A stretch of DNA of 64,000 bases from Lachnospiraceae bacterium UBA1683. Its GTDB lineage: Bacteria > Bacillota > Clostridia > Lachnospirales > Lachnospiraceae. The translations under genes were made by a program, and so were the position numbers. Position 1 is the stretch's first letter, and each line of letters opens with the position of its first letter. The notes under the pieces were generated by a model. It was not told where the DNA came from. It did not search any database and worked only from the letters and a program-made list of their open reading frames with translations. The DNA is taken from positions 4,679 through 68,678 of the forward strand of contig DCKD01000096.1 of the NCBI GenBank assembly GCA_002320245.1, in the 5' to 3' direction. Positions 17,917-27,731 of this stretch are shown in pieces.

Positions 17917-19212
17917 ATGAAATTTAAGAAGGCGTTGGCTATGGTGTTGGCAGGAGCCATGGCGCTTTCACTGGCAGCATGCGGAGGAAATGGAAGCAGT
18001 GAGAGCACAGATGACAATCAGGCAAAAGCAGACAGTGGTGAACTATCTGTTTCTATCTGGGATTCTTATCAGGAGCCGGGAATCAAAGAGATTCTTGCAG
18101 ATTTCACAGAAAAGACAGGAATTAAAACAAAGCTTACTGTGGTAAAATGGGACGAGTATTGGACCATGTTGGAAGCGGGTGCACAGGGCGGCTCGCTTCC
18201 AGATGTATTTTGGATGCATTCGAATGAAAGTGAAAGATACATGTCTAATGGGATGCTTCTGGACTTAACAGATAAAATTGCGGAAAGCGATACCATTGAT
18301 CCCGAAAATTATCCAGAGGATATTTGGGGATTGTACACATATGAAGATAAATATTACGCAGTGCCAAAGGATGTGGACACCATCGCTTTGTGGTACAACA
18401 AGACGTTGTTTGATGAAGCTGGGTTAGCATATCCTACCGCAGACTGGACATGGGATGATGTGACAGAGGCAGCGAAAAAGCTGACAAAGGAAGATGGAAG
18501 CCAGTATGGACTTGCAATGAGAAATGACAACAATCAGGAAGGCTATTATAATATGGTTTTCGATAACGGCGGGTATATCATCAGTGATGATAAGACAAAA
18601 TCAGGCTGGGATGATCCGAAGACAATTGAAGCAATGGAAACTTTAGAAGGTTGGATTCAAGATGGCTTAATGCCTTCTCTGGAGACGATGTCTGAGAACA
18701 GTGTGGATGTTTTGTTCCAGTCAGGTAAAGTTGCGATGGTATGCCAAGGTTCCTGGATGCTTCCAGCTTATAAGAGTAATGAGTATACATCTGAGAACTG
18801 TGATGTTGTAGAACTTCCGAAAAATGCAACAACAGGAAGAAGGGCTTCCGTATACAATGGACTTGGATGGGCTGCATCAGCCAACGGCAAAAATACGGAA
18901 AATGCATGGAAGCTAATTGAATATTTGGGATCTAAAGAGGCACAGGAAAAACAGGCAGAACTTGGTGTTACGATGTCCGCATATAAAGGAACATCTGACG
19001 CATGGACAAAATCAGCAGACTTCAATTTACAGGCCTATTTGAACATGATGGATGATATGGAAATCAGACCATATTCAAGATCTACCGTAACCTGGGAGAA
19101 TGAGGACAGTGAGTTGTTAAAGAGTGTTTACACAGGCGAAAAGAGTATGGCAGATGCGTGCAAAGAGATGGCAGCACAGATGAACGATAAGTTAGAGGAA
19201 GAGGCACAATAA
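17917..19212 (+). CDS. Sugar ABC transporter substrate-binding lipoprotein (alpha-galactoside)
   Basis: A 431-residue extracellular solute-binding protein (family 1). Residues 1-21 are a lipoprotein signal peptide and the lipobox LAAC places the lipidated Cys at residue 22, followed by a Ser/Asp-rich tether. The mature protein shows the ELSVSIWDSYQEPG start and the VFWMHSNESERYM region common to oligosaccharide-binding CUT1 proteins. It delivers sugar to the two permeases downstream. Raffinose or melibiose-type alpha-galactosides are the inferred ligands because an alpha-galactosidase gene follows. The start has a GGGAGGAAGAAG site. Confidence 0.93.
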   Translation: MKFKKALAMVLAGAMALSLAACGGNGSSESTDDNQAKADSGELSVSIWDSYQEPGIKEILADFTEKTGIKTKLTVVKWDEYWTMLEAGAQGGSLPDVFWMHSNESERYMSNGMLLDLTDKIAESDTIDPENYPEDIWGLYTYEDKYYAVPKDVDTIALWYNKTLFDEAGLAYPTADWTWDDVTEAAKKLTKEDGSQYGLAMRNDNNQEGYYNMVFDNGGYIISDDKTKSGWDDPKTIEAMETLEGWIQDGLMPSLETMSENSVDVLFQSGKVAMVCQGSWMLPAYKSNEYTSENCDVVELPKNATTGRRASVYNGLGWAASANGKNTENAWKLIEYLGSKEAQEKQAELGVTMSAYKGTSDAWTKSADFNLQAYLNMMDDMEIRPYSRSTVTWENEDSELLKSVYTGEKSMADACKEMAAQMNDKLEEEAQ

Positions 19213-19285
19213 AAATTAAGACATTTCAAGATATCGGGCAGGTTCTTTTGAATCTGCCTGTATTAAAGGAAGGAGAGTGGTTTGC

Positions 19286-20185
19286 ATGGATAAAAAGAGA
19301 AAACTTGCAGGAACAAGCAGAGAGCGCAGTGAATTTCTATGGGGCTGGCTGTTTATTCTGCCAACGATGGCAGGGTTGATTATTTTGAACCTGATTCCTA
19401 TTTTCCAGACGATTTACCAAAGTTTCTTCAAAACAGGGGATTTTGGAAGAGGAAATATTTTTGTTGGATTGGATAATTATGTGAAGGTATTCGGAAATAA
19501 AGAAGTATGGCAGGCTCTGATTAATACATTAAAATATGCGATTGTGGAAGTTCCGTTTTCCATCGCTATCGCGCTGGTTCTGGCGGTTCTTCTGAACAGA
19601 AAGATGAGGGGACGTTCTGTATACAGAACCATCATATTCCTTCCGATGGTTGCGGCCCCGGCGGCAGTGGCTATGGTATGGCGGTGGTTATTCAACTCAG
19701 ATTTTGGCTTGATTAATAATCTGTTCCATATTCATGTAAAATGGATTTCTGACCCGAAGATTGCGGTATTTTCTATTGCAGTGATTGGTGTCTGGTCAAT
19801 ACTTGGATACAACATGGTACTATTTCTTTCCGGTCTGCAGGAGATTCCCCATGATTATTATGAGGCGGCAGAAATTGACGGAGCAACAGGAGTGAAAAGC
19901 TTTTTTTACATCACGGTTCCTTTATTGTCCCCGACAATTTTCTTTGTGCTAGTAACCCGCGTAATTAGTTCCCTTCAGGTATTTGACTTGATTTACATGG
20001 TAATAGATAAGACGAACCCGGCACTTGAAAAGACACAATCACTGGTATATTTATTTTACAAATATGCATTCATTAATAAGAATATGGGATATGGCGCAAC
20101 GATTGTTGTTCTCCTTCTTGTTCTTACGATGATTCTTACCGTATTCCAGATGATTGGACAGAAAAAATGGGTATTCTACAATTAG
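19286..20185 (+). CDS. Sugar ABC transporter permease (MalF/MsmF-like)
   Basis: A 299-residue inner-membrane permease of the binding-protein-dependent CUT1 family, about six membrane segments. The EAA loop that contacts the ATPase reads YEAAEIDGATGVKSFFYITVPLL. The ATG at 19286 is preferred because AAGGAAGGAG ends ten bases upstream; a GTG nine bases earlier is possible. It pairs with the next gene; the stop is 11 bases before the second permease start. Confidence 0.92.
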   Translation: MDKKRKLAGTSRERSEFLWGWLFILPTMAGLIILNLIPIFQTIYQSFFKTGDFGRGNIFVGLDNYVKVFGNKEVWQALINTLKYAIVEVPFSIAIALVLAVLLNRKMRGRSVYRTIIFLPMVAAPAAVAMVWRWLFNSDFGLINNLFHIHVKWISDPKIAVFSIAVIGVWSILGYNMVLFLSGLQEIPHDYYEAAEIDGATGVKSFFYITVPLLSPTIFFVLVTRVISSLQVFDLIYMVIDKTNPALEKTQSLVYLFYKYAFINKNMGYGATIVVLLLVLTMILTVFQMIGQKKWVFYN

Positions 20186-20196
20186 GGGGGAGCAGA

Positions 20197-21036
20197 ATGG
20201 CTAGTATGGAAACAAAAAGAAAAATATCTACAATTGTAATACACATTGTATTGGTTCTTATATCGATTACGATGATGGTCCCCTTTTTATGGATGATACT
20301 GACATCTTTCAAATCGGTCACAGAAGCCACCGCAATTAATCCTTTTGTTATTTTTCCAAAGGTATGGAGAACAGAGGCGTTCACAGCAGTTTTGAATAAT
20401 ATGAACTTTCTGATGCTGTACAAAAACACATTCCTGTTAATCTTCTTCCGTGTCCTATGCGCAGTTTTGACTGCAACGATGGCAGGGTATGCATTTGGAA
20501 GGCTCCACTTTAAGGGAAGGGACTTTTGTTTCGCATTGGTATTGTTTCAGATGATGGTTCCGGTGCAGATTTTCATCATTCCGCAGTATCTGATGATTAG
20601 TAAAATGGGGATGCTGAATACCATTTTTGCATTGGTATTCCCGGGTATGGTAACAGCATTTGGAACGTTCCTTTTGCGTCAGGGATATATGGGACTGCCA
20701 AATGATCTGGAGGAAGCGGCGAGGCTGGATGGATGTAACATCGGTCAGACCTTTCTTTATATCATGGCACCGCTGACGAGGTCCAGCATGGTGGCACTTG
20801 GAATTTTTACAGCAGTTTTTGCATTCAAAGACCTGATGTGGCCGATGATTGTTAATACAGACAAAGATATGTTAGTTCTTTCTTCTGCATTGGCAAAGAT
20901 GCAGGGACAGTATGTAGCAAAGTTCCCGGAGCTGATGGCAGCGTCTTTGATTGCATGTGTACCGATGATTATCATTTATGTGATTTTTCAGAAACAATTT
21001 ATTGAAGGAATTGCTACCAGCGGTGGTAAATTATAA
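20197..21036 (+). CDS. Sugar ABC transporter permease (MalG/MsmG-like)
   Basis: A 279-residue permease, the second membrane subunit. The EAA loop is LEEAARLDGCNIGQTFLYI followed by APL. The start at MASMETKRK follows AGGGGGGAG by a few bases; a longer frame starting at 20167 would overlap the upstream permease gene and precede the ribosome site. No ATPase gene is near, so the importer must use a shared MsmK/MsmX-type ATPase encoded elsewhere, as is usual for such loci in Firmicutes. Confidence 0.92.
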   Translation: MASMETKRKISTIVIHIVLVLISITMMVPFLWMILTSFKSVTEATAINPFVIFPKVWRTEAFTAVLNNMNFLMLYKNTFLLIFFRVLCAVLTATMAGYAFGRLHFKGRDFCFALVLFQMMVPVQIFIIPQYLMISKMGMLNTIFALVFPGMVTAFGTFLLRQGYMGLPNDLEEAARLDGCNIGQTFLYIMAPLTRSSMVALGIFTAVFAFKDLMWPMIVNTDKDMLVLSSALAKMQGQYVAKFPELMAASLIACVPMIIIYVIFQKQFIEGIATSGGKL

Positions 21037-21051
21037 CCGTAGACATTTTTG

Positions 21052-21086
21052 GCTGGCGTAACAGTGATTACGTCAGCTCTTTTTTT
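21052..21086 (+). terminator. Hairpin with T-run between permease and alpha-galactosidase genes
   Basis: Stem GCTGGCGTAA/TTACGTCAGC (21052-21061 with 21068-21077, one G-U pair) followed by TCTTTTTTT. It looks like an intrinsic terminator inside the operon and probably lowers alpha-galactosidase expression relative to the transporter. Confidence 0.7.
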
Positions 21087-21101
21087 AACAAGGAGGGAAT
21101 T

Positions 21102-23324
21102 ATGGCAATAAGGTATCATGAAAAAACAAAAATATTTCATATTTTCAACAAAGAAGTGAGTTATATCATCCATATTATGGAGAATGGTCAACTGGAGAAC
21201 CTGTATTATGGGAAGGCGGTCCGGGATAAAGAAGATTTTACTTATCTTCATGAAGAATGTATACGTTCGCATATGGCGGTTTGCGTACCGGAACCGGGAA
21301 CGCTGTCTATGCATTACACAAAGCAGGAATATCCGGTATATGGGACAGGGGATTACAGAAGTCCGGCATTGTCGGTGAGACAGGAAAATGGAAGCAGAAT
21401 TGTGAATTTCACCTATCGGTCGCATGAAATCTATGGCGGGAAAAAACCTCTCACACCGTTACCGGCTGTTTATACCGAAAATGATGGGGAAGCACAGACA
21501 TTAGAGATTCTGCTTCATGATTCTCTTATGGATACTGATTTGGTACTTTCTTATACAATATTTACTGAGATACCTGTTCTTACAAGAAATAGCAGGATTG
21601 TCCAGAAAGGAAATCAGAAAATCGTACTGGAACGTGCGATGAGTGCAAGTGTAGAATTTCCGGATATGGACTATGAAATGGTACATCTTTCCGGCGCTTG
21701 GGCAAGAGAGCGTTATGTGAAAAACAGGAAGTTGGAAATGGGAATTCAGGCGGTACAAAGTCTGACAGGGACATGCAGTAGTGCAGAGCACAATCCGTTC
21801 CTTGCACTGAAGCGACCTCACACAACAGAAGATCAGGGAGAGGTATATGGATTCAGTCTCGTTTACAGTGGTAATTTTCTGGCGCAAACAGAGGTGTCAA
21901 CTTTTGATATAACCAGGGTTATGATGGGAATTCATCCGGAAGGGTTCCAATGGGAATTGGGTGCAGGGGAAGAATTTCAGACACCGGAAGTTGTTATGGT
22001 CTATAGTAGTCAGGGATTAAACAAGATGAGCCAGACGTATCACAGATTGTACCGGAAACGGTTGATGCGGGGGGTGTGGAGAGATCAGGCGCGTCCGATT
22101 CTTCTAAATAACTGGGAAGCTACCTATTTCGATTTCAATGAAGAAAAAATACTAAATATTGCGGCAAAGGCAAAAGAAGCAGGGGTAGAGCTTTTTGTGC
22201 TTGATGATGGATGGTTTGGTACACGGAATGATGACTACAGAGGGTTAGGTGACTGGTATGTGAATCTGGAAAAACTGCCGGATGGTATCTCAGGACTCTC
22301 TCGTAAAGTGGAAGAAATGGGGTTAAAATTTGGTCTTTGGGTAGAGCTTGAGATGGTAAATAAAGACAGTGACCTGTACCGGGCACATCCAGATTGGATT
22401 ATAGGGGTTCCGGAGCGGTTTGAATCGCATTCCAGACATCAGCATGTATTAGATTTTTCCAGAAAGGAAGTAGTGGATTATATTTACGCGATGGTGTCCA
22501 AAATTATCCGGGAGTCCTCAATCTCTTACATCAAATGGGATATGAATCGGTATATGACAGAACCGTATAGCAGAGGATTGGATGCTTCTTCGCAAGGGAA
22601 AGTCATGCATAAATATATCCTTGGGGTGTATGATTTATATACAAGACTTACAACAGAATTTCCGGAAATTCTCTTTGAATCCTGCGCCAGCGGAGGTGCA
22701 AGATTTGACCCTGCGATGTTGTACTTTGCTCCACAGACATGGACAAGTGATGACACAGACGGCAGTGAAAGAACAAAGATTCAGTATGGGACTTCCTATG
22801 TATATCCGATTGTAAGTATGGGAGCCCATGTATCCGCAGTGCCGAACCATCAGCTTTACAGGGTTACTCCGCTTTCGTCAAGAGCCAATGTTGCATATTT
22901 TGGCACATTCGGATATGAATTGGATCTCAATTTGTTAAGTAATAAAGAGATGGAGATGGTCAAAGAACAGATTGGATTCATGAAAGAGAACAGAGAATTG
23001 ATTCAGATGGATGGCGATTTCTACAGATTACGCAGCCCGTTTGAGGGGAATGATACAGCATGGATGGTAGTTTCACAGGACAGAAAACAGGCAATTGCCG
23101 GATTTTATCAAAAGATGAATAAGGTAAATGCATCTTGGCTGCGTTTAAAGCTTCAGGGGTTGGACAAAGAAAGACTATATGATGTACAATGTGAAGAAAC
23201 TATATATCAGGCATATGGTGATGAACTCATGTATGTCGGAATACCTGTGGACAGAGAGCGTTTAAATAAAAAAGGAGGAGATTTCGCGTCGTTGATTTAT
23301 GTGCTCAAGGAGGCTGAAAAATAA
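21102..23324 (+). CDS. Alpha-galactosidase, glycoside hydrolase family 36
   Basis: A 740-residue GH36 enzyme without a signal peptide, so cytoplasmic. It cleaves terminal alpha-1,6-galactosyl units of melibiose, raffinose and stachyose. The N-terminal beta-supersandwich is followed by the (beta/alpha)8 barrel starting near LLNNWEATYFDFNEEKIL, with LFVLDDGWFG. The nucleophile is Asp480 in IKWDMNRYM and the acid/base Asp550 in TSDDTDGSER, with CASGGARFDP between them. Length is typical of the group I bacterial enzymes. It sits between the transporter genes and an AraC regulator. Confidence 0.95.
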   Translation: MAIRYHEKTKIFHIFNKEVSYIIHIMENGQLENLYYGKAVRDKEDFTYLHEECIRSHMAVCVPEPGTLSMHYTKQEYPVYGTGDYRSPALSVRQENGSRIVNFTYRSHEIYGGKKPLTPLPAVYTENDGEAQTLEILLHDSLMDTDLVLSYTIFTEIPVLTRNSRIVQKGNQKIVLERAMSASVEFPDMDYEMVHLSGAWARERYVKNRKLEMGIQAVQSLTGTCSSAEHNPFLALKRPHTTEDQGEVYGFSLVYSGNFLAQTEVSTFDITRVMMGIHPEGFQWELGAGEEFQTPEVVMVYSSQGLNKMSQTYHRLYRKRLMRGVWRDQARPILLNNWEATYFDFNEEKILNIAAKAKEAGVELFVLDDGWFGTRNDDYRGLGDWYVNLEKLPDGISGLSRKVEEMGLKFGLWVELEMVNKDSDLYRAHPDWIIGVPERFESHSRHQHVLDFSRKEVVDYIYAMVSKIIRESSISYIKWDMNRYMTEPYSRGLDASSQGKVMHKYILGVYDLYTRLTTEFPEILFESCASGGARFDPAMLYFAPQTWTSDDTDGSERTKIQYGTSYVYPIVSMGAHVSAVPNHQLYRVTPLSSRANVAYFGTFGYELDLNLLSNKEMEMVKEQIGFMKENRELIQMDGDFYRLRSPFEGNDTAWMVVSQDRKQAIAGFYQKMNKVNASWLRLKLQGLDKERLYDVQCEETIYQAYGDELMYVGIPVDRERLNKKGGDFASLIYVLKEAEK

Positions 23325-23352
23325 CTTCTGTTTGTGTAAAGGAGAAGATGCA

Positions 23353-24258
23353 TTGAATCATACAATAGAATTTACGAATTCAGCAACATATAAATGTCTC
23401 GGGGATATGCAGGAAGGTTCACTTGAACTGCGCCTGACGTATTGTGGGTGGGAATCCTGTAGACCTGGCCACAGGTTCGGTCCGAATCAAAGAACGTCCA
23501 GTGTATTGCACGTGATTCAGAAAGGAAAAGGTACCCTGGAAATCAATAAAAAGGTATACGAACTGAAAGCTGGCGATGCATTCTTCTTGCCTCCCGGAGT
23601 GGAAGCGTGGTATGAAGCGGATTGGGAAGAACCATGGTGTTATATGTGGGTCGGATTTATCGGAATCAATGCAGAGGAATATGTCAGCAGTGCAGGTTTT
23701 AGCCTGAAAAACCCGGTTCGTAAGGTCAACTGTGTAGAGAATGTGTGGGCGTACATCAGTCAGATGCTGGAGGCCCACCAATTGACCTATGCCAATGAAT
23801 TAAGGCGGAATGCTTTCCTTCGGCTTGTTCTCGCGGAATTGATTGGCGATTATCAGCAGACGGCAAGGAGAGCCAATACGGTTCATCATTATTCTGGTGC
23901 GCTGTATGCAAAACATGCGATGGAGTATATCACCTATCACTATAATGAACGCCTGAAAATCAATGAACTGGCAGATTATATTGGTGTAAACAGAAGTTAC
24001 CTTGCAAGTAGCTTCAAGAAGACGTTTGGATGTTCCCCACAGGAATTCCTGGTGAATCTGCGAATGGAAAAAGCAAAGGTGCTTTTAAAAAAACAAGATA
24101 TGTCCATCAGCGCAGTAGCAAATGCGGTAGGCTATACGGATCAGCTTGCGTTTTCCAAAGTATTTAAGCAGCATTTTGGAATGAGTCCGAGCACGTATAA
24201 GGATGAAAAAAACTGTTTGGTAGTTAAAACAAAAAAAGAGGAGCACAAGAATTTTTAG
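23353..24258 (+). CDS. AraC-family regulator of the alpha-galactoside locus (MsmR/RafR-like)
   Basis: A ~302-residue regulator with an N-terminal cupin-type sugar-sensing domain (GHRFGPNQRTSSVLHVI, then LKAGDAFFLPPGVEAWY) and a C-terminal AraC helix-turn-helix domain (LKINELADYIGVNRSYLASSF, then SISAVANAVGYTDQLAFSKVF). I prefer the TTG start at 23353 because AAAGGAG lies about 8 bases upstream; an ATG at 23299 lies inside the galactosidase gene and has no ribosome site. Position and similarity to MsmR/RafR-type activators suggest it activates the transporter promoter in response to alpha-galactosides. Confidence 0.88.
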   Translation: MNHTIEFTNSATYKCLGDMQEGSLELRLTYCGWESCRPGHRFGPNQRTSSVLHVIQKGKGTLEINKKVYELKAGDAFFLPPGVEAWYEADWEEPWCYMWVGFIGINAEEYVSSAGFSLKNPVRKVNCVENVWAYISQMLEAHQLTYANELRRNAFLRLVLAELIGDYQQTARRANTVHHYSGALYAKHAMEYITYHYNERLKINELADYIGVNRSYLASSFKKTFGCSPQEFLVNLRMEKAKVLLKKQDMSISAVANAVGYTDQLAFSKVFKQHFGMSPSTYKDEKNCLVVKTKKEEHKNF

Positions 24259-24278
24259 CGGTATGTTAGCGGATACAC

Positions 24279-24307
24279 TTGAAAAACTATCTGGGCGGTT
24301 GTAATAT
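24279..24307 (+). promoter_or_regulatory. Putative promoter of the ABC exporter gene
   Basis: TTGAAA (24279-24284), 17 bases, TAATAT (24302-24307), 50 bases before the exporter start. Confidence 0.45.
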
Positions 24308-24356
24308 GGTAGTCAGTATGTGGAAATACAATTGCGGAGAATAAGAGGGGACATCA

Positions 24357-26090
24357 ATGAAAGAAAAGTTAAAAAAATTATTTGCCTACTACAAACCATA
24401 CAAAACGTTGTTCTACAGCGATATGTTCTTTGCAATCCTGGGTGCGGCAGTGACACTGGTCATTCCCCTGATTGTGCGGTATATCACGAATGATGTTGTT
24501 TATTTCAGTGCGGCGGAGGCAAAGAAAAGTATCATCACGCTCGGCATACTGATGATAGGGCTTGTATTACTGGAGGTGTTCTGCAACTTTTATATTGCTT
24601 ACTTCGGGCATATCATGGGCGCAAAGATGGAAGCCGATATGCGGAGGGATATCTTCGGGCATTATCAGAAGCTGACATTTGCATTTTATGACAATCAGAA
24701 AGTGGGACATCTGCTGTCCAGAATTACAAGTGATTTGTTTGATATCAGTGAATTGCTGCATCATGGACCGGAAGATTTGGTCATTTCGGTTATCAAGATA
24801 ATAGGTTCTTTTGTGATTCTTCTGACAGTAAACGTGAAACTGGCACTGACTGCGTTTGCATTTATTCCGGTGATGGCTGTGTTTGCATTTTACTACAATG
24901 GGAAAATGAAGACGGCGTTCAGGAAAAACCGGGAGAAGATTGCGGACATCAACAGTCAGATTGAGGACAGTCTGTCCGGAATCCGTGTTGTGAAGTCTTT
25001 TGCAAATGAAAAGGTGGAGATGAAAAAGTTTCAGAAAGGAAATGATAATTTCGTCGCAGCAAAAAAGACAAGCTATAAATATATGGGAATTTACAATTCC
25101 GGACTTGGTGCCATGAGCACACTGATTACAGTTGCCGTGTTAATTGCCGGCGTTGGTATGATGCTGAAGGGAACCGTGCTCGTAACGGATTTGATTACTT
25201 TTCTGCTTTATATCAACAACTTTACAGAGCCGGTAAAGAAACTGGTAACTTTTACGGAGCAGTTTCAGAATGGATATTCCGGATTTGAACGTTTTCTGGA
25301 AATCCTTTCCATTGCTCCGGATATCGCAGACGAGCCGGATGCCGTGTCAATGGGCGATGTAAAAGGCGGGATAGAATTCAGGGATGTCTCATTCCAGTAT
25401 GAAGATAATCAGGAGACTGTCCTGAGCAATATCAATCTGAAAGTCAACGCAGGAGATTATGTGGCGCTGGTCGGGCCTTCCGGTGTGGGAAAAACAACGC
25501 TCTGCAGCCTGATACCGAGATTTTATGAAGTGTCTGCAGGGGCAGTCTGTCTGGATGGAGTGGATATTCGTCATATCAAACTAAATGAGTTGAGGAATCA
25601 GATTGGAATTGTACAGCAGGATGTGTATCTGTTTGCCGGAAGTATTATGGATAATATCCGGTACGGCAGACCGGACGCAACGGATGAAGAAGTTGTGCGC
25701 GCGGCGAAAAATGCAAATGCGCATGAATTTATTATGAGTTTCCCAGATGGTTATGATACGGATATCGGACAGAGGGGCGTGAAGCTCTCGGGAGGGCAGA
25801 AACAGAGACTTTCAATCGCACGGGTATTTCTGAAAAATCCGCCGGTACTGATATTTGATGAGGCGACCTCAGCACTGGACAATGAGAGCGAGCAGGTAGT
25901 GCAGCAGTCCATGGAACGTCTGGCAAAAGACCGGACAACCTTCGTAATTGCGCATCGCTTGTCTACAATCCGTAATGCGCAGCGGATTCTTGTATTGACG
26001 GAAGAGGGAATTGCCGAACAGGGAACCCATGAAGAGTTGTTGAAGAAACAGGGAATCTATGCAGGATTATATGAGATGCAGTTCCGGTAA
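24357..26090 (+). CDS. ABC transporter, fused permease/ATP-binding exporter half
   Basis: A 577-residue type I (MsbA/BmrA-like) ABC exporter half-transporter: six membrane segments in about residues 1-320, then the ATPase domain with Walker A GPSGVGKTT, the Q-loop in GIVQQDVYLFAG, the signature LSGGQKQR and Walker B VLIFDEATSALD, plus the switch His in IAHRLST. All catalytic residues are present. It probably works as a homodimer because no second half-transporter is adjacent. Substrate unknown; lipids, drugs or peptides are all possible. Start preceded by AGAGGGG. Confidence 0.92.
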   Translation: MKEKLKKLFAYYKPYKTLFYSDMFFAILGAAVTLVIPLIVRYITNDVVYFSAAEAKKSIITLGILMIGLVLLEVFCNFYIAYFGHIMGAKMEADMRRDIFGHYQKLTFAFYDNQKVGHLLSRITSDLFDISELLHHGPEDLVISVIKIIGSFVILLTVNVKLALTAFAFIPVMAVFAFYYNGKMKTAFRKNREKIADINSQIEDSLSGIRVVKSFANEKVEMKKFQKGNDNFVAAKKTSYKYMGIYNSGLGAMSTLITVAVLIAGVGMMLKGTVLVTDLITFLLYINNFTEPVKKLVTFTEQFQNGYSGFERFLEILSIAPDIADEPDAVSMGDVKGGIEFRDVSFQYEDNQETVLSNINLKVNAGDYVALVGPSGVGKTTLCSLIPRFYEVSAGAVCLDGVDIRHIKLNELRNQIGIVQQDVYLFAGSIMDNIRYGRPDATDEEVVRAAKNANAHEFIMSFPDGYDTDIGQRGVKLSGGQKQRLSIARVFLKNPPVLIFDEATSALDNESEQVVQQSMERLAKDRTTFVIAHRLSTIRNAQRILVLTEEGIAEQGTHEELLKKQGIYAGLYEMQFR

Positions 26091-26259
26091 TGCATTGTCT
26101 TCCGGATAAAAGATGTTATCTAAAGCATGACCTTTTGACTCTGGCATCATATTATTGAGCGGAGGGAAGGCAAAATGAATTATAATTGTCAGGGAATTAT
26201 ATCCTTATAATTTCCTTAGAATTATCCATTACACTGTCCGATGTAAGGAGGGACAGATA
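26091..26259. promoter_or_regulatory. Leader region of the lantibiotic-immunity-type operon
   Basis: A 169-base gap with an imperfect dyad (GGAAATTATA-type arms, about 26191-26216) shortly before the ABC start. It is the expected place for binding by the response regulator encoded downstream. I see no clear -35/-10 pair. Confidence 0.35.
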
Positions 26260-26970
26260 ATGGATAATTTTATTTTAGAGACAAAACATGTATCAAAATC
26301 ATTCCGGAAACATCCGGTACTAAAGGAGGTTTCCATTCAGATTCCGGAAAACTGTGTCTATGGGATATTAGGCGCAAATGGGGCAGGAAAATCTACGCTG
26401 TTAAAAATAATAGCAGGGCTGCTTCGTCCGGACAGGGGACAGATTCGGTTTGGCGGACATGACTGGACGAGAAATGATTTGGTGGATATTGGAGCATTGA
26501 TTGAAGCGCCGCCGTTATACGGGAACCTGTCTGCGTGGGATAATCTGAAAGTGCGGGCGCTTATGCTCGGAATCCCGGATGAGAGGATCAGTGAAGTGTT
26601 AGAGCTGGTCGATTTGGCTGACACGGGCAAGAAAAAATCAGGCGCCTTTTCTCTGGGCATGAAACAGCGGCTTGGGATTGCTGCCGCATTGCTGAACCAT
26701 CCGAAGTTCCTGATATTGGATGAGCCGGTAAATGGGTTGGACCCGGTTGGGATACAGGAACTGCGGGCACTGATTCGTAATTTCCCGAAAGAAGGAATCA
26801 CTGTTCTGGTATCCAGCCACATATTGAGTGAGATTGAGCAGACCGCGGATTACATCGGGATTCTTGCGGATGGTACGCTGGAGTATCAGGGCAGTATGAA
26901 GGAATGTGGAAATCTGGAGGAGCTGTTTATGGAGATTGCGTCGAAACAGAGAGGGGAGGGAGTGCGATGA
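26260..26970 (+). CDS. ABC transporter ATP-binding protein, lantibiotic immunity/CAMP resistance type (LanF/CprA-like)
   Basis: A 236-residue ATPase of the bacitracin/lantibiotic protection group. Walker A is GANGAGKST, the signature region FSLGMKQRLGIA is the variant form typical of LanF/BcrA proteins, and Walker B is FLILDEPVNGLDPVG. It works with the two permeases encoded next. The last four bases overlap the first permease start (ATGA). These systems remove lantibiotics or other cationic peptides from the membrane. Confidence 0.9.
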   Translation: MDNFILETKHVSKSFRKHPVLKEVSIQIPENCVYGILGANGAGKSTLLKIIAGLLRPDRGQIRFGGHDWTRNDLVDIGALIEAPPLYGNLSAWDNLKVRALMLGIPDERISEVLELVDLADTGKKKSGAFSLGMKQRLGIAAALLNHPKFLILDEPVNGLDPVGIQELRALIRNFPKEGITVLVSSHILSEIEQTADYIGILADGTLEYQGSMKECGNLEELFMEIASKQRGEGVR

Positions 26971-27731
26971 GCAGATATTTTTGTGCGGAATGTCTGAAAC
27001 ACCGTCACACGGCTGCAGAAAAACTGATTATTTTGATGCCTTTGTGCTCGACTGTGTTGGCGGCGCAGTTGACACACAATTATTTTGCTATTGATGGTTA
27101 TAATTGGTGGTATATCACATTGTTTCCTGCAATGATTGCATTGGTTTGCGGGATGGTCAGCAATAAAGACAGAAAAATGCAAAACAAAGCAATACAGGTA
27201 CTTCCGGTAAATCTTGGAAATGTCTGGGATGGGAAAGTTTTATATGGCGTGTGTGCGGCGGGACTTTCACTTATAGTTTTATTGGTCTTGATTTTGGGCG
27301 GAGGAGCTTTGATAAAATCTGTGCTGCACATGACATTTATAACCGAGCCTTCTGTGAAGATGCAATTGGCAGCAGTGCTGGTTCTTTGGATTTCCAGTCT
27401 GTGGCAGGTTCCGTTCTGTCTGGCTCTGGAACAGAAGGCAGGATTTCTCCCAATGGTACTTGTCCACATGGGGACATACATTTTGGCTGCTGCCGCCGCT
27501 TCATTAAAATCATTTTATCTGCTGTTTCCAGGAGCGATTGCTGCAAGAATGATGTGTGCGGTTCTGAAGGTACTCCCGAATGGACTGCCTGCGGCGGAGG
27601 GAATGATGACGTATTCCCCCGAATTGACCGATATGCGTTCTGTACTGTTTGGAATTCCGGCGGCGGTATTTTGGTTCCTACTCTTCTGGTTTGTCGGAAA
27701 AGTGTGGTTTGAAAGGCAGGTGGACAGATAA
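26967..27731 (+). CDS. ABC permease, lantibiotic immunity MutE/EpiE type (LanE/CprB-like)
   Basis: A 254-residue membrane protein, about six membrane segments. The N-terminus (SRYFCAECLKHRHTAAEKL) followed by a first hydrophobic segment is typical of LanE-type permeases. The start was placed at the ATG overlapping the upstream stop; a longer frame to 26904 lies inside the ATPase gene. The stop is directly followed by the ATG of the next permease. Its pairing with a related second permease is the hallmark of LanFEG/CprABC transporters. Confidence 0.85.
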   Translation: MSRYFCAECLKHRHTAAEKLIILMPLCSTVLAAQLTHNYFAIDGYNWWYITLFPAMIALVCGMVSNKDRKMQNKAIQVLPVNLGNVWDGKVLYGVCAAGLSLIVLLVLILGGGALIKSVLHMTFITEPSVKMQLAAVLVLWISSLWQVPFCLALEQKAGFLPMVLVHMGTYILAAAAASLKSFYLLFPGAIAARMMCAVLKVLPNGLPAAEGMMTYSPELTDMRSVLFGIPAAVFWFLLFWFVGKVWFERQVDR

